Of a stretch of 64,000 bases of DNA, positions 22,364-34,528 are shown piece after piece. This DNA comes from Sarocladium kiliense (taxonomy: Eukaryota; Ascomycota; Sordariomycetes; Hypocreales; Sarocladiaceae). The stretch spans positions 1,488,001 through 1,552,000 of the forward strand of contig JAUZTG010000044.1 of assembly GCA_030734395.1 (NCBI GenBank). Direction: 5' to 3'. The translations under genes were made by a program, and so were the position numbers. Below the pieces are notes generated by a model. The model was not told where the DNA came from and did not search any database. It saw only the letters and a list, made by a program, of their open reading frames with translations. The stretch's first letter is position 1. Each line of letters begins with the position of its first letter.

Positions 22364-23617
22364 TCACCTCCCCATAGACATTCTCTCCCTCTTCGGCACC
22401 CTACTAACCGACCTCGCACCCCTCGGCACTTCCTCTTCCTCCTCCGCGGCGGGAAAGCCACTCGTGTCAGAGATGAGGTTCTCGTCCTCGTCGTCCTCTT
22501 CGTACATCCTGCTATCATCGTAATCGCGGCCTTTCTTCTCTGCTTCGCTTGCGTGCTGGATACGACGAAGCATGGTCTGATCGAGGAAGAAGTCGTCTTT
22601 GAAGTCACGAAAGTTGAACATCTGGATTTTTGTCAGCTGATAGAGTCATAATGAAATGGATAGAAGAAGGTAACATACCTGTGCGCAGCCGGTTTGTGGA
22701 CACTGCGCTGTGCCACTGACCCGCAAATGATGTTGAATCGCCTCCTTCTCAAAGGTGTGTTTACACCTCCGATTACTATACGGCTCCCGCATCACGCTCT
22801 GCGTAAGCGGACAAATAAGACTGACCACCTCCCTCGCAACAGCAATATCATCATCCTCGTCTCCTTCATCGCTCTCGAACCCGCCAACTGCCGCTGCTGC
22901 ACCATAAGACATGACCGGATTTCCACGAGCGTCAAACCAGCGTGTTGCATCGGGAAGGGGGGGTCCGTCTTCGCCTACGAGACCGAGGTGCCAGAGCTTT
23001 TTGAAGGTCGCGTAGTCGTTGTTGACGGCGTAGCGTTGCTGCGGGGTGAGGGCGGCGTATTCTTCTTGTTTCTTTGAGCGGTTGGCTTCGTACACCGACA
23101 ACGGGCCGTCTTGAGGTGGCGAGTCGTCTTCTTCAGGGTTCTGTGGTGGCCTTCGGTTGGTGAACTCGGTTTCAAGGTCTTTGAGGACTTGGGTTTCGTC
23201 TTCGATGGCTGCTTGAGTGTCAACCACGCCTCTCATAGCGCTTTCCGACTTCTCCGTCAGATCCCTAACCAAACCCTCCAGCCTCTCAACATGTTCCTCT
23301 AGGTTCTCCTCTTCAGCTGTTTGCTCTAGTCCCTTCTCCTCGCGCCGTCTCCGGATCTGAGCGAGCTTCGCATGGCGTTCTCGCAGACGAGCTTGGAGGT
23401 CGTCGGCGGAGTGGGCGAGGTGCCGACTGGCGTCTTGAAGTTGGCGTTTGAGGAGGGCGGAGGATGCTGTGACGGCACGTGAGGAGGGAATATCGGTCAG
23501 GCGGTGGGAACTTGAGTGGTGGCAGGTTGGAGGTTGGTAGGTTGGGAGCGAGGTTGAGGTATGGTGATTTGTGGTGGAACGGTTGGGGGCTACTCGGGTG
23601 ACCAGGCGGCGAGGCAT
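22364..23617 (-). CDS. NSE2: E3 SUMO-protein ligase of the SMC5-SMC6 complex (SP-RING)
   Basis: Two exons on the minus strand: 23617-22679 and 22621-22364; intron 22622-22678 (GTATGT..CCAG); 398 residues. The C-terminal SP-RING reads ICPLTQSVMREPYSNRRCKHTFEKEAI then QCPQTGCAQMFNFRDFKDD; the splice falls right after the last zinc ligand and the join restores the conserved hydrophobic motif after it. The middle is coiled coil (about residues 60-150), which in the family docks onto the SMC5 arm. The first ~50 residues are Ser/Thr/His-rich and the tail is acidic. NSE2/MMS21 sumoylates repair proteins in the nucleus. Confidence 0.87.
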
Positions 23618-23880
23618 GGTGGGTATGAAGGGGTCGTGAGACCCTGCTTGGCGTTGAGGTGGTCTTGCGGCGAGTTTGGTCGAGTTTCTAGGATTTTGGT
23701 GTCGGGGGTCGTGGTGGTGACGTTGGAGATGAAAAGGTGAAGTCGGGAGACGCGACTTTGGAGGGTGGAGCGCGTCTGAGGTGGGATGTCTTTAAAGGTG
23801 GCGGACCCGCGATGAACGCCGATGCCAGTCTCTGTTACACAGGGCAGTGACCCAAGCATGATCAGCGTTTCTAAAATCCA

Positions 23881-23906
23881 TTATTTTATTATTTTATTAT
23901 TTTATT
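23881..23906. repeat. A/T microsatellite, unit TTATTTTA
   Basis: Three and a quarter copies of TTATTTTA, just upstream of the NSE2 promoter region. Short simple repeat with no evident function. Confidence 0.85.
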
Positions 23907-25566
23907 CGCTTTAAATAATCGTATTGTATAACAATCTCTGAAAGAGGGTTTAAGACAGCCGGCCCAACGCGTGCCAGACATGTGTCTAGGTAAGGCCTGG
24001 TAGTGGAAGATTTGGTGAACGACAGCATATGATGCATCAGCCAAAGGTTCATCATATGTAGAAAAGAGGAGTAAAAAGTCCCTGAAACAAGACCTACGTC
24101 AAGGTGACCAGGTCAGAGACTGGCGTCCCAGCATCGGAGACCATCCGTCAAGGAGAATCAAATCACAATCTCAGCTTTAGAGATGACCAGCAGCAGCATT
24201 TGATCGCGCTTCCTTGCGGCTTTTGCAAGCAGAATCTGAGACCTCCCACAGACTCGGCACAATCCCTGATGTTTAAAATTAACACTGGTATCTTACATGT
24301 GACGAGAATTTCATGTGATGATCCTTGGGCTGACAGATACCTTCACGGGAAACATGTGCCACCCTGCAGCCGAGACTCAGCTGACGCCCATTTACCAATA
24401 TGGACAAGCCATTGATGATCTCGTTATGCCATCGTGGCTTTATGAAGCGAGTTATACCATATCTTGACATGATGTTCAGGGAGAGGAGCAGTCGGCAACA
24501 TCGGCTCTGGCCAAGCCGCCTTTCCGAATCCTGTACCAGCGAGGGGTCCCAATTGGATGATCATGAGGGTATCAAAGCAAGGAACGAGTTATTACGTTAG
24601 ATCCACTGCGACAAGTGACATGCTCCCAAGTCCTGAAGGATCCCTGTCAAGACCAGACACGAGTCAGTATGCTGAAACATATGGCATCAGGCTCGACCAT
24701 CGCTTATAGCTACATAATACCTGTGCGAAAGTCTTACGGGCCAATAGCTTACCGACACACAGGGAGATGGTGTGTGATGCATTCGACACAGAGCCTGATC
24801 TCAGACCTGCTAGATGGGTTCGGCCTACGGTTAGGTACAAAGAAGCTCCAGCGATAGTGCGAGATGAATGATGGCAGGTGCGTAAGGTTAAACGGCAAAG
24901 TGGAACGACGGTGGTGAGCAAGAGTGAGGCGATCGAGCCGGAGAGAATGGTCCAGAATGGGGCTATGATGTGAAATAACTGATATGGACGGGAAGGGCTG
25001 TTGGCCTGGGCAAGCGGACTTGGGTGATGGCTGGCGATGGCTTGCAGAAACCGACACACGTAACAGGAAGATATGTGGATGGTGGATTGTGAGTCAACGG
25101 CACAATACTCAAGAATCACATGTTACTCATCAGCGTGTTCAGCTCTGCTGCAGTGAGTATTCAGCTCTGTTGCCTCATTTTGGCCATCTTGTTATGACTG
25201 GTGAGTGGTAGGTTCAGTCACGTTGTCCATATTGAAAACATCGAGTGTCGAGGTCGTGATGGCTTCAGTTTACGTGACCCAAACGTGTGTTCACGGATCC
25301 ACGATCTGTCTATTGACGGATGATGCGACATTCGAATGTTGGACCATAGCAAGAATCACCTCCGTGCTTCCGGGAGTGAAGCGACGCGAGAACGACGGTG
25401 AATCGCGATGCAAAGCCGTATCCGGGCTGGGCTGACGAAAGGTCGTGGACGATTTCTGGTCTAGAACGAAACCATGAAACGATGATGATGCTTAACTGAT
25501 GCCATGTTCTGGTTGGGGCCAGCTTGCCGAAGCCCTGCATTACGCTGTTTGCTGGCCAGGAATCGG

Positions 25567-25958
25567 GATCCTGTCACGATCGTCGCGCGAGTCTAGATCG
25601 TGGCGTATCGACCGGGACTAAGAACCTCACAACAGTGAGCACAAGGTTAAGACCCTGAAGAGAGCGAACCTAGCTGGCTTGGAGGCTGCATCTGGTGGCA
25701 GCTAAGCGACCTACCGCCTCACTAAACCAGGACTCCCGTTCGATGCTCCCCGATCGGCGCGGGCCAAGCGTCATGTCAAGTCCTGAATCGGTGTCATCGA
25801 TGCCCCTTGGCGGCCCACCTCAGGCCGCCCCTGCTGCTACCCCACTATCTGCCCACCACGTAAAGCTTGCCCCTCAGCTGTTAAGGCCCAATCGTCCGCT
25901 GCCCTTGTCGCCTACATCGTGTCCGATCGCCGTGTCCCTCGACATGTCTCTGCGATCT
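25567..25958. promoter_or_regulatory. Candidate light-response region (GATC cluster) upstream of VIVID
   Basis: GATC cores occur at 25567, 25578 and 25596 (three within 33 bp), then at 25752, 25925 and 25954, several extended as CGATCG or GATCGTGG. White-collar complexes bind paired GATC/CGAT-like motifs upstream of VIVID-type genes in Neurospora. Here the cluster is ~0.5-0.9 kb before the ATG. Direct binding is an inference. Confidence 0.35.
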
Positions 25959-26471
25959 GAGATGGCGATTTCAACCACCACCACCACCGCCATCGACAGC
26001 CAGCAAACAATGCGGCATCCCTCCTTTCGCTCGGCCTATTCCACATTTTCCTGCTGGTCTATCCCATCGCGTCCACTCAATTCCCCATTTTCGATGAGGG
26101 CCGCAATGTGCACCTCGGCTTGGGCTTGGTCTTGCTGGGCTTTTGCCCGTCTAATGGGCACCTTTCAGCCGGCTTTCCCATTCTTTGTCTGACCCATGGT
26201 TCTTAACTTCAGCCATTTCGGGATCCATCTTCTTGCGGCTCCTCTCTCTTGCCATCCGCTTTAAACGGTTCTGTCTTACATCGACCTTCTCCCACTGCTC
26301 CTCAAAACCTTACAACATGAGCTGCCTCCCATCCTCACTCCCAACTATTACTACCTAGACCGATCTCTTCTCATTCTCTTCCTCAGCTTCGACTCTCTCG
26401 GCCTGTCTTTTGCGCCCTCCAACTCTTCCGCCCACTTGAACCGCCATACATTCAACTTCACACGTCCTAGA

Positions 26472-27182
26472 ATGTCTTCCAAAGGCCCGCCTCCAGCCAT
26501 GAATCCCTGGGAGGTCCGGGCTCTTGACGTGAGTACATACGCAATCACCTATGGGTTCATCATCAATCTAACCTCAGTCTCAGTATGAGTTTCCGACCCA
26601 TCATAGCCAGCAGCCCGACGGCAAACATGTCAGCAACACGACTTGGCGGCAAGTCCAGGATCCTATCATCTACCCTGGTCTCTACTCAGCCACCGGTTTC
26701 GACATGATGTCGATCCTTGTACGTCGATCATTCGATAACGACATCATGCTTAGTTTTGCTAACATTTTATTCAGCTCCAAGTCATGTCTCGCCCTCACCC
26801 GCAAGTTGAGCTCGGTCCTGTTGACTGCTCCGTTGCCCTCATCATGTGCGACCTGCAACAGCCCGACGCCCCGATAGTTTACGCCTCCGACTCATTCTGT
26901 GAGCTCACTGGCTACTCCATGAACGAGATCCTTGGACGCAACTGCCGCTTCCTGCAGATCCCTCACGGCAAAACGAGGAACCCTGCCGATGCTGTAAAAT
27001 CTGTTGACAAGGTTGCCATCCATCGCATGCGCCAGGCCGTCCAGACTCGATCCGAACTTCAGCTGGAAGTCACAAACTACAAGAAGAACGGGAAACCGTT
27101 TACCAATGCCCTCAGTATCATCCCCGTTATGCCGCAAGGCTCTGACTACCGTTACGCAGTTGGCTTCCAGGTTGAGGTATAG
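26472..27182 (+). CDS. vvd: VIVID/ENVOY-type LOV blue-light photoreceptor
   Basis: Three exons: 26472-26528, 26584-26718, 26775-27182, introns of 55 and 56 bp, all in phase 0; 199 residues. The protein is an N-cap (PAMNPWEVRALDYEFP, then IIYPGLYSATGFDMMSIL) followed by a LOV-type PAS domain: RPHPQVELGPVDCSVALIMCDL, PIVYASDSFCELTGY, GRNCRFLQ with the photoactive Cys121, LEVTNYKKNGKPF and the last strand YRYAVGFQVEV. The MNPWE N-cap and VELGPVD are diagnostic of VIVID, which binds flavin, forms a Cys-flavin adduct in blue light, dimerises and damps the white-collar complex during photoadaptation. There is no output domain, as expected. Its long upstream region fits strong light control. Confidence 0.93.
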
Positions 27183-28163
27183 CTGCTTCCTCGGCGCGCC
27201 GATGTACACGTCACCTCAATTACACCTCACCCACATCATCCCACCGACCGACACTACGGATGTACACACCCACACAGCCGGACACATCAAAGATCCCGCG
27301 CACACACAAATCACACCGCATCACCATTTCATTACTTTCACAGCATCGCTTTTGCTTTTAGGCATTATGATACCCCCACATAGCGACTCTGACTTCCACG
27401 ACTTCTCGACTAACGAATCACGAAAGCCCCGAGCACATTGGGACGGCAGCACTTTCAGGTGTTCTTTAGACGGGGAAGGGTCCTTCATTTGCTTTAAAAA
27501 ACATGGGGCGTCATTTGAGTTTCGAGTTTGTTCTCTCGCTTTTGTTCCAGCAACTAGCATATCACATGTTTCTATGTGCGGCGGTGGAGTTCACGTCTTT
27601 CTCTTCCTTTACTTGGTTGACAAGCGTAATGCTTTGGCATTTCATGAATACCTGCATATTTGGTGCAGTTGCCTTTGGTCTATTAGGATACAGGAAGGCA
27701 TATACATGGCATTTGGTTACCAGGTTTAAGGGCGCTTCTAGGAGTAGTTGGACAATACTTGACTTTGATTTTATCTACAATGTGTAGACTACATAATCTA
27801 AGATGGTCTTGGCCTAGGTTCTGTTCAGCATGCGGGCTCTGACTTTCCCTATACTAGGCACCTCGGGCAGCTCACAGTGAACCCGCCTACAAGAAGGCGG
27901 TGCTCAGAAGCGTCGCATGGCGTTACTCGATTCACTCACTATTCCGACTGTTCATGGTGTACATTAATTGTCTGGTTCCCTCCACGTTTTCTGCATTCAC
28001 ACAAGAAGGAGAGTAACTTTCTCAATTGTCAATCTACGGCTCTCTGGTACACTTGCAAAATCGCAGCCCTACCAGGAGTTTGGCACTGTGAAGCCAAGAT
28101 CCTATGCCATCACTCTCTTGCGTCCATTGGCCTTCGAAGCAAACCCTTGAACGCGAGGACCGT
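27183..28163. other. Convergent spacer downstream of VIVID
   Basis: About 980 bp between convergent genes. The first part is probably 3' UTR of the photoreceptor. No supported gene. Confidence 0.45.
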
Positions 28164-29931
28164 TTAGAGATCGCCGCCTGTACGGAGATACTTGAGGAGG
28201 CCGTACTTTTCCCATCTACTCTTGGTGTTCAGAGACTTCTGGACATCTTCTCCGTGGGCGGCCGGGAATCCCTTGGGTTTAATTTGCAGAATCTCGATCT
28301 GGGGCTTCACTTCACTGGTAGTAGTGAGCACCTTGCCGCGAGTGTCAATGCTGTCGGCCTGCAGGGCTTTGATCTTCTTGCCCTTGATCTTGAGGCTGGT
28401 CTCGAAGCTCGTGCGCGGGACCTCGCCCAAGAACTTGCGGGAGCCAGCCGTATCGGTGACAGCATAGAAGCGCCACGCAGTAGTCTCAGTGTCTCCGTTC
28501 CATGAGACGTAAGCAGTGGTACCCTCGTCGTTCTCCAAGGCAACAACGGCCGGGACCTCATTGGGGGTGCCGGTCCAGTTGTACCTAAAGGCACGGTAGT
28601 TCTCAACACCTACACCGAGATCGCCCGAGTCCATGTACGCATGGAAGATCGGAGTACCATCACTCTTGAACTCTGTAACAGCGCCCTCGGAACCCCAACC
28701 GACCAGAACATTACCACCAGGGAGAACTTGGGTACTACCCTGTGACTTTGAGCGTAGGTCATCGGGTGGGAAGTATCCGCCCACAAGCTCAGCGGTCCAG
28801 GAGGTCGTGTTGAGTCGCAAGATCTTGCCACTGCTCGTCGGCGCGGTGTGCACCTCGGAACCCTCACCGTGCTCCGTACCGTGGGCACTGTTGTCATAAA
28901 GACTGATAATCTCGATATCATCTTCCTGGACCAGCCACCTGGCGTGGTGCTGGAAGCAGAACTTGGTACCATTGGCCATTTTGAAGTCAGAACGGTTACC
29001 GTTCAGCCGCCAAATGATGGAGCCGTCGGTGCCATTGATCTTGTGAACGGCGCAAGCATCGCGGGCAGAGATCAGGTAGTTACCGTCAGCGTCTTTGTCT
29101 ACCGAGTTGATGTGGAAGTAGTCCCAGGCGTCGGAAGAGTTGTAGCCAGAGCCAGCTTGGCCAGGGTTGATGGGAAGGATGGCCTCTGTAGGATGTCAGC
29201 CCTGGGTTCATCTGAAGGAACACGTCGGAACTTACCATCCGGTTGCACGTGGTCGAGAGATGACCATTCGAAGAGCAGCTCACCAGTGGCAATGTCGAGC
29301 TCTGAAGACGAGTCAGCTTTCATCAAGCTTGATCCTGGTTAATGTGAGGAGTCTCACCTTGAATGATCGCGTTCACAATCCATTGCTGCTCCGGTTTGGC
29401 TCCCCATTCGGTGAGGTCTCGGGGTACAGGCTGGTAGATCTGAATGAGGCCAGTCTCCTCGTTGACGATGTGGAATTCATGCTTGTCGACCAGCTTGTGG
29501 TTCCCAGCGCGGAGCTCACGGATTGTCTCGTAATGTTGGTCCACAAATGTGATGTGGCCATGACCATGGCCGTACCCAGCGTTGTGGTCTCCCTCAAAAC
29601 TGAAGAGGATGTCCTTACCCTTCCAGCGACCGGCCTGGAAGTTGGTTGACCAGATGCTATAGATAGCATAGCCGGACCACACGAGGTCGCCATTGTCGCG
29701 GAAGATGTATGGTCCAGCCTGACGAGGGCCATGCTGCTCAGTAGGCGTATCAGGGTATCCAGCAAAGGGTGCGAGGAAGAGGTAGCCCGGCTCAACATCC
29801 TCGGTCGCAGGAATAGTGATGTTCAGACGAGGAGGAGCAAGGTCCGGACGAGAGCGATACTGCCAGTCTGCAGCAACAGGCTGGAGCATGGCTGCCGTGA
29901 GGGCGAGCTTCTTCGCGATGACGGACTTCAT
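28164..29931 (-). CDS. Secreted arylsulfotransferase (ASST)-family protein
   Basis: Three exons on the minus strand: 29931-29358, 29301-29236, 29185-28164; introns of 56 and 50 bp; 553 residues. Starts with a signal peptide (SVIAKKLALTAAMLQPVAA). The body matches the fungal arylsulfotransferase family: PGYLFLAPFAGYPD, GPYIFRDNGDLVWSG, HGHGHITFVDQHYE, KHEFHIVNEETGLIQIYQ, ELDIATGELLFEWSSLDHV, WDYFHINSVDKDADGNYLISARD, IIWRLNG, FCFQHHARW and TQVLPGGNVLVGWG, the repeated motifs of a beta-propeller. The tiny middle exon encodes the conserved TGELLFEW strand, supporting both joins. Bacterial relatives move sulfate between phenols; activity of fungal members is not established. N-glycosylation sequons agree with secretion. 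Confidence 0.82.
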
Positions 29932-32009
29932 GGTGGTCTTGGTCGTTGTCGCCGTGCACTAGATGCGTCAGAGGCCCAAGACTTCATTCTCTTCAAGAAA
30001 AGGTACATTCACCTGGCCTGGGTTCACGAGCCCTAGTGATTTCAATAAAAGCAAGGTAGTATAGTATATCCTCCAAACCGAAGAATTCTTTTGTTTGTAA
30101 ATTTCTCGGTGATGATGCGAAAGACTACGTTCCCTCACCAGTCAAACATATGTAGGACAACACCGCTTCACAGCTTCCGGCCAATTGCCCAGTGAGCACT
30201 TCAGCATCGATCACGCAATAAAGTCCCGCTCTGATCGAAGTCCGTGATCGGAGGAGAAGAGCCGGTTGGAACAGGGATTGAGATCATCGATGACTTCGGG
30301 TTTCGCGGGCGGCCGCGCAGTCGGTTGCTTTGAGGGGGTATGGCGTGCTCAATGGGATGGCACACCCCGACCTCAATCAATGCACGTCTACGACTTGAGT
30401 TCCAAGGTTAATGCAATGACTAATGGAGCTGAAATATTATAAGGCGTTCCTATGGCAATCTTTTGTTGGTTGAGTGGTCGTTCACATTCCGCGTGAAGTG
30501 AAGGCGTATCCGCCCGCTGGGCTATTCAGCGCGGTCTCTTGTGAGATATTTGCACAGCATGGGAGATTCTCCTCTGCCTTACGCCAGTGCGACTCTCCCC
30601 TTACTACTTCACAGGCTCCTCCTGTAGGTTACGATAAACTCTCTTTCGTTCTGTTGTGACAAGAACTGGCAACAGCAACATCATCACCTTGGAAAGGGAA
30701 TCGCCACGTCGTTGAGGGATCCCATCCGGTCAGCACTCCGTCATCCGACAACGGCGCCGATATTCCGAGGGAGTGTCAACCTCTGCTCCGAGGTCCCGAG
30801 GCTGACGAGGATTGAGAGCTGGAAAGCAATTTCATCGCGACCACAAATTGCTATTATGAGCAGTAAATACCCGAATGCCATTGGCTATATATGCCACCAT
30901 CAGCTCCAAGTTCGATGCAGCTAACATTGCCCCATGGCATACCAAGTTGGACTTGATAATGGGTTCGAATGTTCAATCACTTCATATTTGCGCCAGCAGT
31001 AGCTTCGGTAGACGGCCTTGCTCCTTCTTAGCCGCTAGAGCATATTGATTCAGCTGCTTCTATTGGTGTCGCTATCGTATAGATTCTAGCAGCAAATGCG
31101 ACTCCGTTCTATCCTCGGAAGTATTGAGCTCACCAACCATCTCTCGATTGCATAGATTCTTGATATTGAGAAGACATGCTTGGAAACCAAGGCTGTGGAA
31201 CACAACGACTTATCGAGATCAGAAATGCAGGAAAGAGCAATTAAGGAACAAAAGGGACGTTCGCATTCAATATTGTGACGGGAATAAAATGACTGGAGAC
31301 TATTGCATAAGTGGAAAGGAAGGTATCATTCAGCTTCATCTGGTCTACAATGCCACTCAGCTCTTCTCATACGCTTGAGGCTAGACATATATCGGCTGAT
31401 ATCTTTCTCCCTAGCTGACGGTGTTATCCTGCTGAGGGTTCGCTCTGCGTGCCCTGCTTCACTCTACCCGCGGATTGATTAAAAGCACTGAATCTTAAAA
31501 AGCTCGATAATTCAGAGGGCTACGAACGGCTCCAGTCAAGACTGTCAAACAAACAGAGTCTCGGCCGCAGAACCCGAGTCTTGGTATAAGGTGCATAATG
31601 CTGACCATGCTGACCAGCAGGATATGGCGAATGCCAGGGTTGCAATGATGCAAGAGCACCGACGTACCGATTACTACCCACACCTGCAGACCGACCTGCA
31701 GATCTGATATCGCACGTGTCCGAAGACGGAGGCCCTCTGCCTGGCGATTATTGGCTCTCGACGCAGTGGCTTTCTAGCTAAGGCTTGAGCACGACAGCTG
31801 GGCAGGAAGCACGTCAGGGTACCCTATCCAGGATACCAGACCCAGGATTGTAAGTTCGGGAGCAGTATCGTGTAGTGTGTCTCGTATAAGTTATATCAAG
31901 CAGCACAGGATATAGATCTTACTAGCATTATCAAGAGAATACTGTCCCTGGATTAATTCAATCATCTTGAAACTTAGCATTATTACTTACCTGAATTACT
32001 CGACTTGCA
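29932..32009. other. Long divergent intergenic region
   Basis: About 2.08 kb between the ASST-family gene (minus) and an MFS gene (plus). Only short frames without ATG or domains. Somewhat richer in A/T than its surroundings. I see no mobile element or RNA gene. Confidence 0.45.
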
Positions 32010-34046
32010 ATGGCTACTGAAAACACCCATACGAAGCCTGACCCGGGCTTCCAGTCTGCGTCAACCTCAGCGACTGGTGAAGTCTCCATCGACGACTTCC
32101 CACCTTCGACAGGCGATCAGCTCGGGTCCGTCGAGCCACATATCTTTTCACACCCTGCTCGAGCCGAACATTGGAGGAAGATATATGAGAATGCAAAATA
32201 CGAGGGCAGATCCCGCTTCGATCCATCGTGGCGGTGGTCGCCCCAGGATGAAGATACCGTTAAAAGGAAGGTTTTTACTTTTTCCCTTGTAGAAGAAAAT
32301 GACATGGCCTCCTGAAACCCCGTCTCCTCCTGATATCAAAAACATCACTCTTGACGACATAGGAAAATTGCTGATTCGTGGTTGCTTTTCGTCGCACATA
32401 GCTTGACTGGCGCATCATGCTCTGGGTATGGATCATGTTTTCCTCCCTCGATCTCGTACGTCGAAACATCAACCGAGCTGTCTCCGACAACATGCTCGAC
32501 GATCTTGGTGTGAACACCAACGACTACAACACGGGTCAGACCATCTACCTGGTCAGCTTCCTAGCGGCTGAGCTTCCTGGTGGTCTGATCAGCAAGAAAG
32601 TCGGACCTTTCCGATACACACCAGCTGTGATCACCATCTGGGGTATTCTTTGCATGGCTCAGTCCGCTATGAAAGCCCGTTGGAGCTTTTGGCTGCTCCG
32701 TGCTTTGATTGGCATTGCTCAAGGTGGTTTTATTCCCGAGATGGTGAGGCATTCCTGGACCTTCCTCTAGCTATCACGAATGGGTTTAACTGGTATTTGA
32801 ACAGATTTTGTATTTGTCATACTTCTACAAGGCCAATGAGCTCGCCGTTCGTCTGAGCATCTTCTACACAGTGATCCCTATCACTCAGATATACGGCGCC
32901 CTTCTGGCAGCAGGCCTACTCGAAATGCGAGGCATCCAGGGCTGGGCAGGCTGGCAATGGCTGTATGTAACTAGACTCTGACGTGTGCATGCTGAGACGT
33001 TCCACTTACTTCTTTCCAGATTCCTCATCGAAGGTCTCATCAGTGTTATAGTCGGCATCATCGCATTCTTCGTCATGCCCCCTTCAATCACCGAACCTGC
33101 TCTAGCATTCAAGCGTAAAGATGGATCGAACAAATGGTGGACCGAAGACGAGGAGAGGATCCTCGTGAACCGACTTCTCCGAGATGACCCTTCCAAGGGA
33201 GATCTCAATAACCGAACTGCTGTCACGCTGAAAGGCATCTGGGGCACATTAGCCGACCGCGACTTGTGGCCCATATTCATCGTAAGCAGAAAGGACTTAT
33301 GTTCTGTTGAACCTGTCTAACCTGGCGCTAGATTGGCCTATTCGCCTGGATTCCGTTCCAGCCTACGACGAATTACCTCTCGCTTATCTTGCGAGGCATG
33401 GGGTATTCGGTCTTCGAGTCGAATTTGCTTGCCATCCCCGGCTTTGCCATTTTTGCCATCAATGTGAGTTCCCGCCATTCCGTCTCTCTGTGAATGCCTT
33501 CTAAACACTCTTTAGGTCGTCATATTTGGATGGTTGTCCGAGAAGTTCAACGAGCGGCTCCTGTTTGCAGCGGGAAGCAACATCTGGATGCTGCCTTTCT
33601 TCATCGGTCTCGTGTGTATCAAGCCCGATGCAAGCCCATGGGTGCGATACGTGCTGTTGACTGGCATCAATGGCATACCATACGCCCACTCCATCCTTGT
33701 CGGCCTCATTAGTCGAAACGCAAGAGCCGTGGGAAAGAGAGCCGTCGGATCAGCCATCTACAACATGACGTATCAGATCGGAAGTATTGCCGCCGTGAAC
33801 ATATACCGTGAGGGCGACAAGCCATATTGTACGTCTCTTCTTATCATAGGGCCGTTGATGCGTTGACTGACCTGGCTAGACTATACTGCGAACAAGGGTC
33901 TCGCGGGTCTCTGCGCCTTCAACATCATTCTCTTTGTGTTGGCCAAGCTCTACTACATATGGCGCAACAGAGTCATGAAGCAGCAGTACTCCGATTTGTC
34001 CGAGTCGGAGAAGACTCGCTTCTACGACGCTCGCTTTGCCCATTAA
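32010..34046 (+). CDS. MFS transporter, pantothenate/allantoate (Fen2/Liz1/Seo1-like) type
   Basis: Seven exons: 32010-32270, 32402-32743, 32805-32962, 33020-33281, 33332-33463, 33516-33828, 33880-34046; 544 residues. The first intron is long (131 bp) with a poor donor (GTTTTT), but the join gives TVKRKLDWRIMLWVWIMF, matching the VRKLDWRIMLW start of TM1 in this family. Other donors are normal (GTGAGG, GTATGT, GTAAGC, GTGAGT, GTACGT). Landmarks: NDYNTGQTIYLVSFLAAELPG, RALIGIAQGGFIPEMILYLSYFYKANELAVRLS, WAGWQWLFLIEG and AVGKRAVGSAIYNM. Usual RGN after TM1 Asp is RRN here. Relatives import vitamins, ureides or dipeptides with protons. Substrate unknown. Confidence 0.83.
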
Positions 34047-34528
34047 TAGTACGCTGTCAAGGAGCACATCACCAGCAACCTGGTCAGACGAAGACACGAC
34101 ATTATCTCGTCACTCTTCAAAAAACCCCCGTGGGCTTTACTGTTAGGCCTCTAGTACACGACAATCTTTATTTCGCTTCTCCGTAGGACATGCACAGTGG
34201 ATGCGTTCGCAGCATGGCTATTAAACGAGACATCACTGTCTCTCTTTCTTATATCAGTTAGTCATTGCTTTATACAGTCCTCAATTCTCACGATGCAGAC
34301 GCTCTTTTAGCACGCTACTCAACCACAGTATACGCAACACAGGTGTTTGTTCGGGAGAGTAAAAATGCTCACGACAAGCGTAGTATCTCATAAAGTTCTT
34401 GACAGTTTTATATGTATCTTTCAGCCTCTCTCATGATGAAGTTCTGGCTGCGTTGCACTCTTGATCGCCTGCTGCCGTATCCTCCTCACATGATGCCCTC
34501 TTAGTTCGACGCCAAAGCGTGCGATGCT
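34047..34528. other. Convergent 3' spacer
   Basis: About 480 bp between the ends of the MFS gene and the agmatinase-family gene. Presumed terminators only. Confidence 0.5.

Larger units (their letters stand above)
23618..26471. other. Long gene-free region upstream of the LOV photoreceptor gene
   Basis: About 2.85 kb between the divergent NSE2 and VIVID-like genes. Open frames here (for example 24664-25119 minus and 25695-26192 plus) lack ATG starts or any domain. It holds an A/T microsatellite and a cluster of GATC motifs, both listed separately. Confidence 0.5.

Noticed and set aside
23881..23906. A/T repeat as a possible transposon edge or replication origin
   Set aside because: Only 26 bp, no terminal repeats, target duplication or transposase nearby.
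24664..25119. 151-residue minus-strand open frame
   Set aside because: No domain and no supporting splice pattern; lies in the divergent NSE2/VIVID spacer.
25695..26192. 165-residue plus-strand open frame before VIVID
   Set aside because: Begins with GTG, is low complexity with no domain, and lies in the region expected to be promoter.
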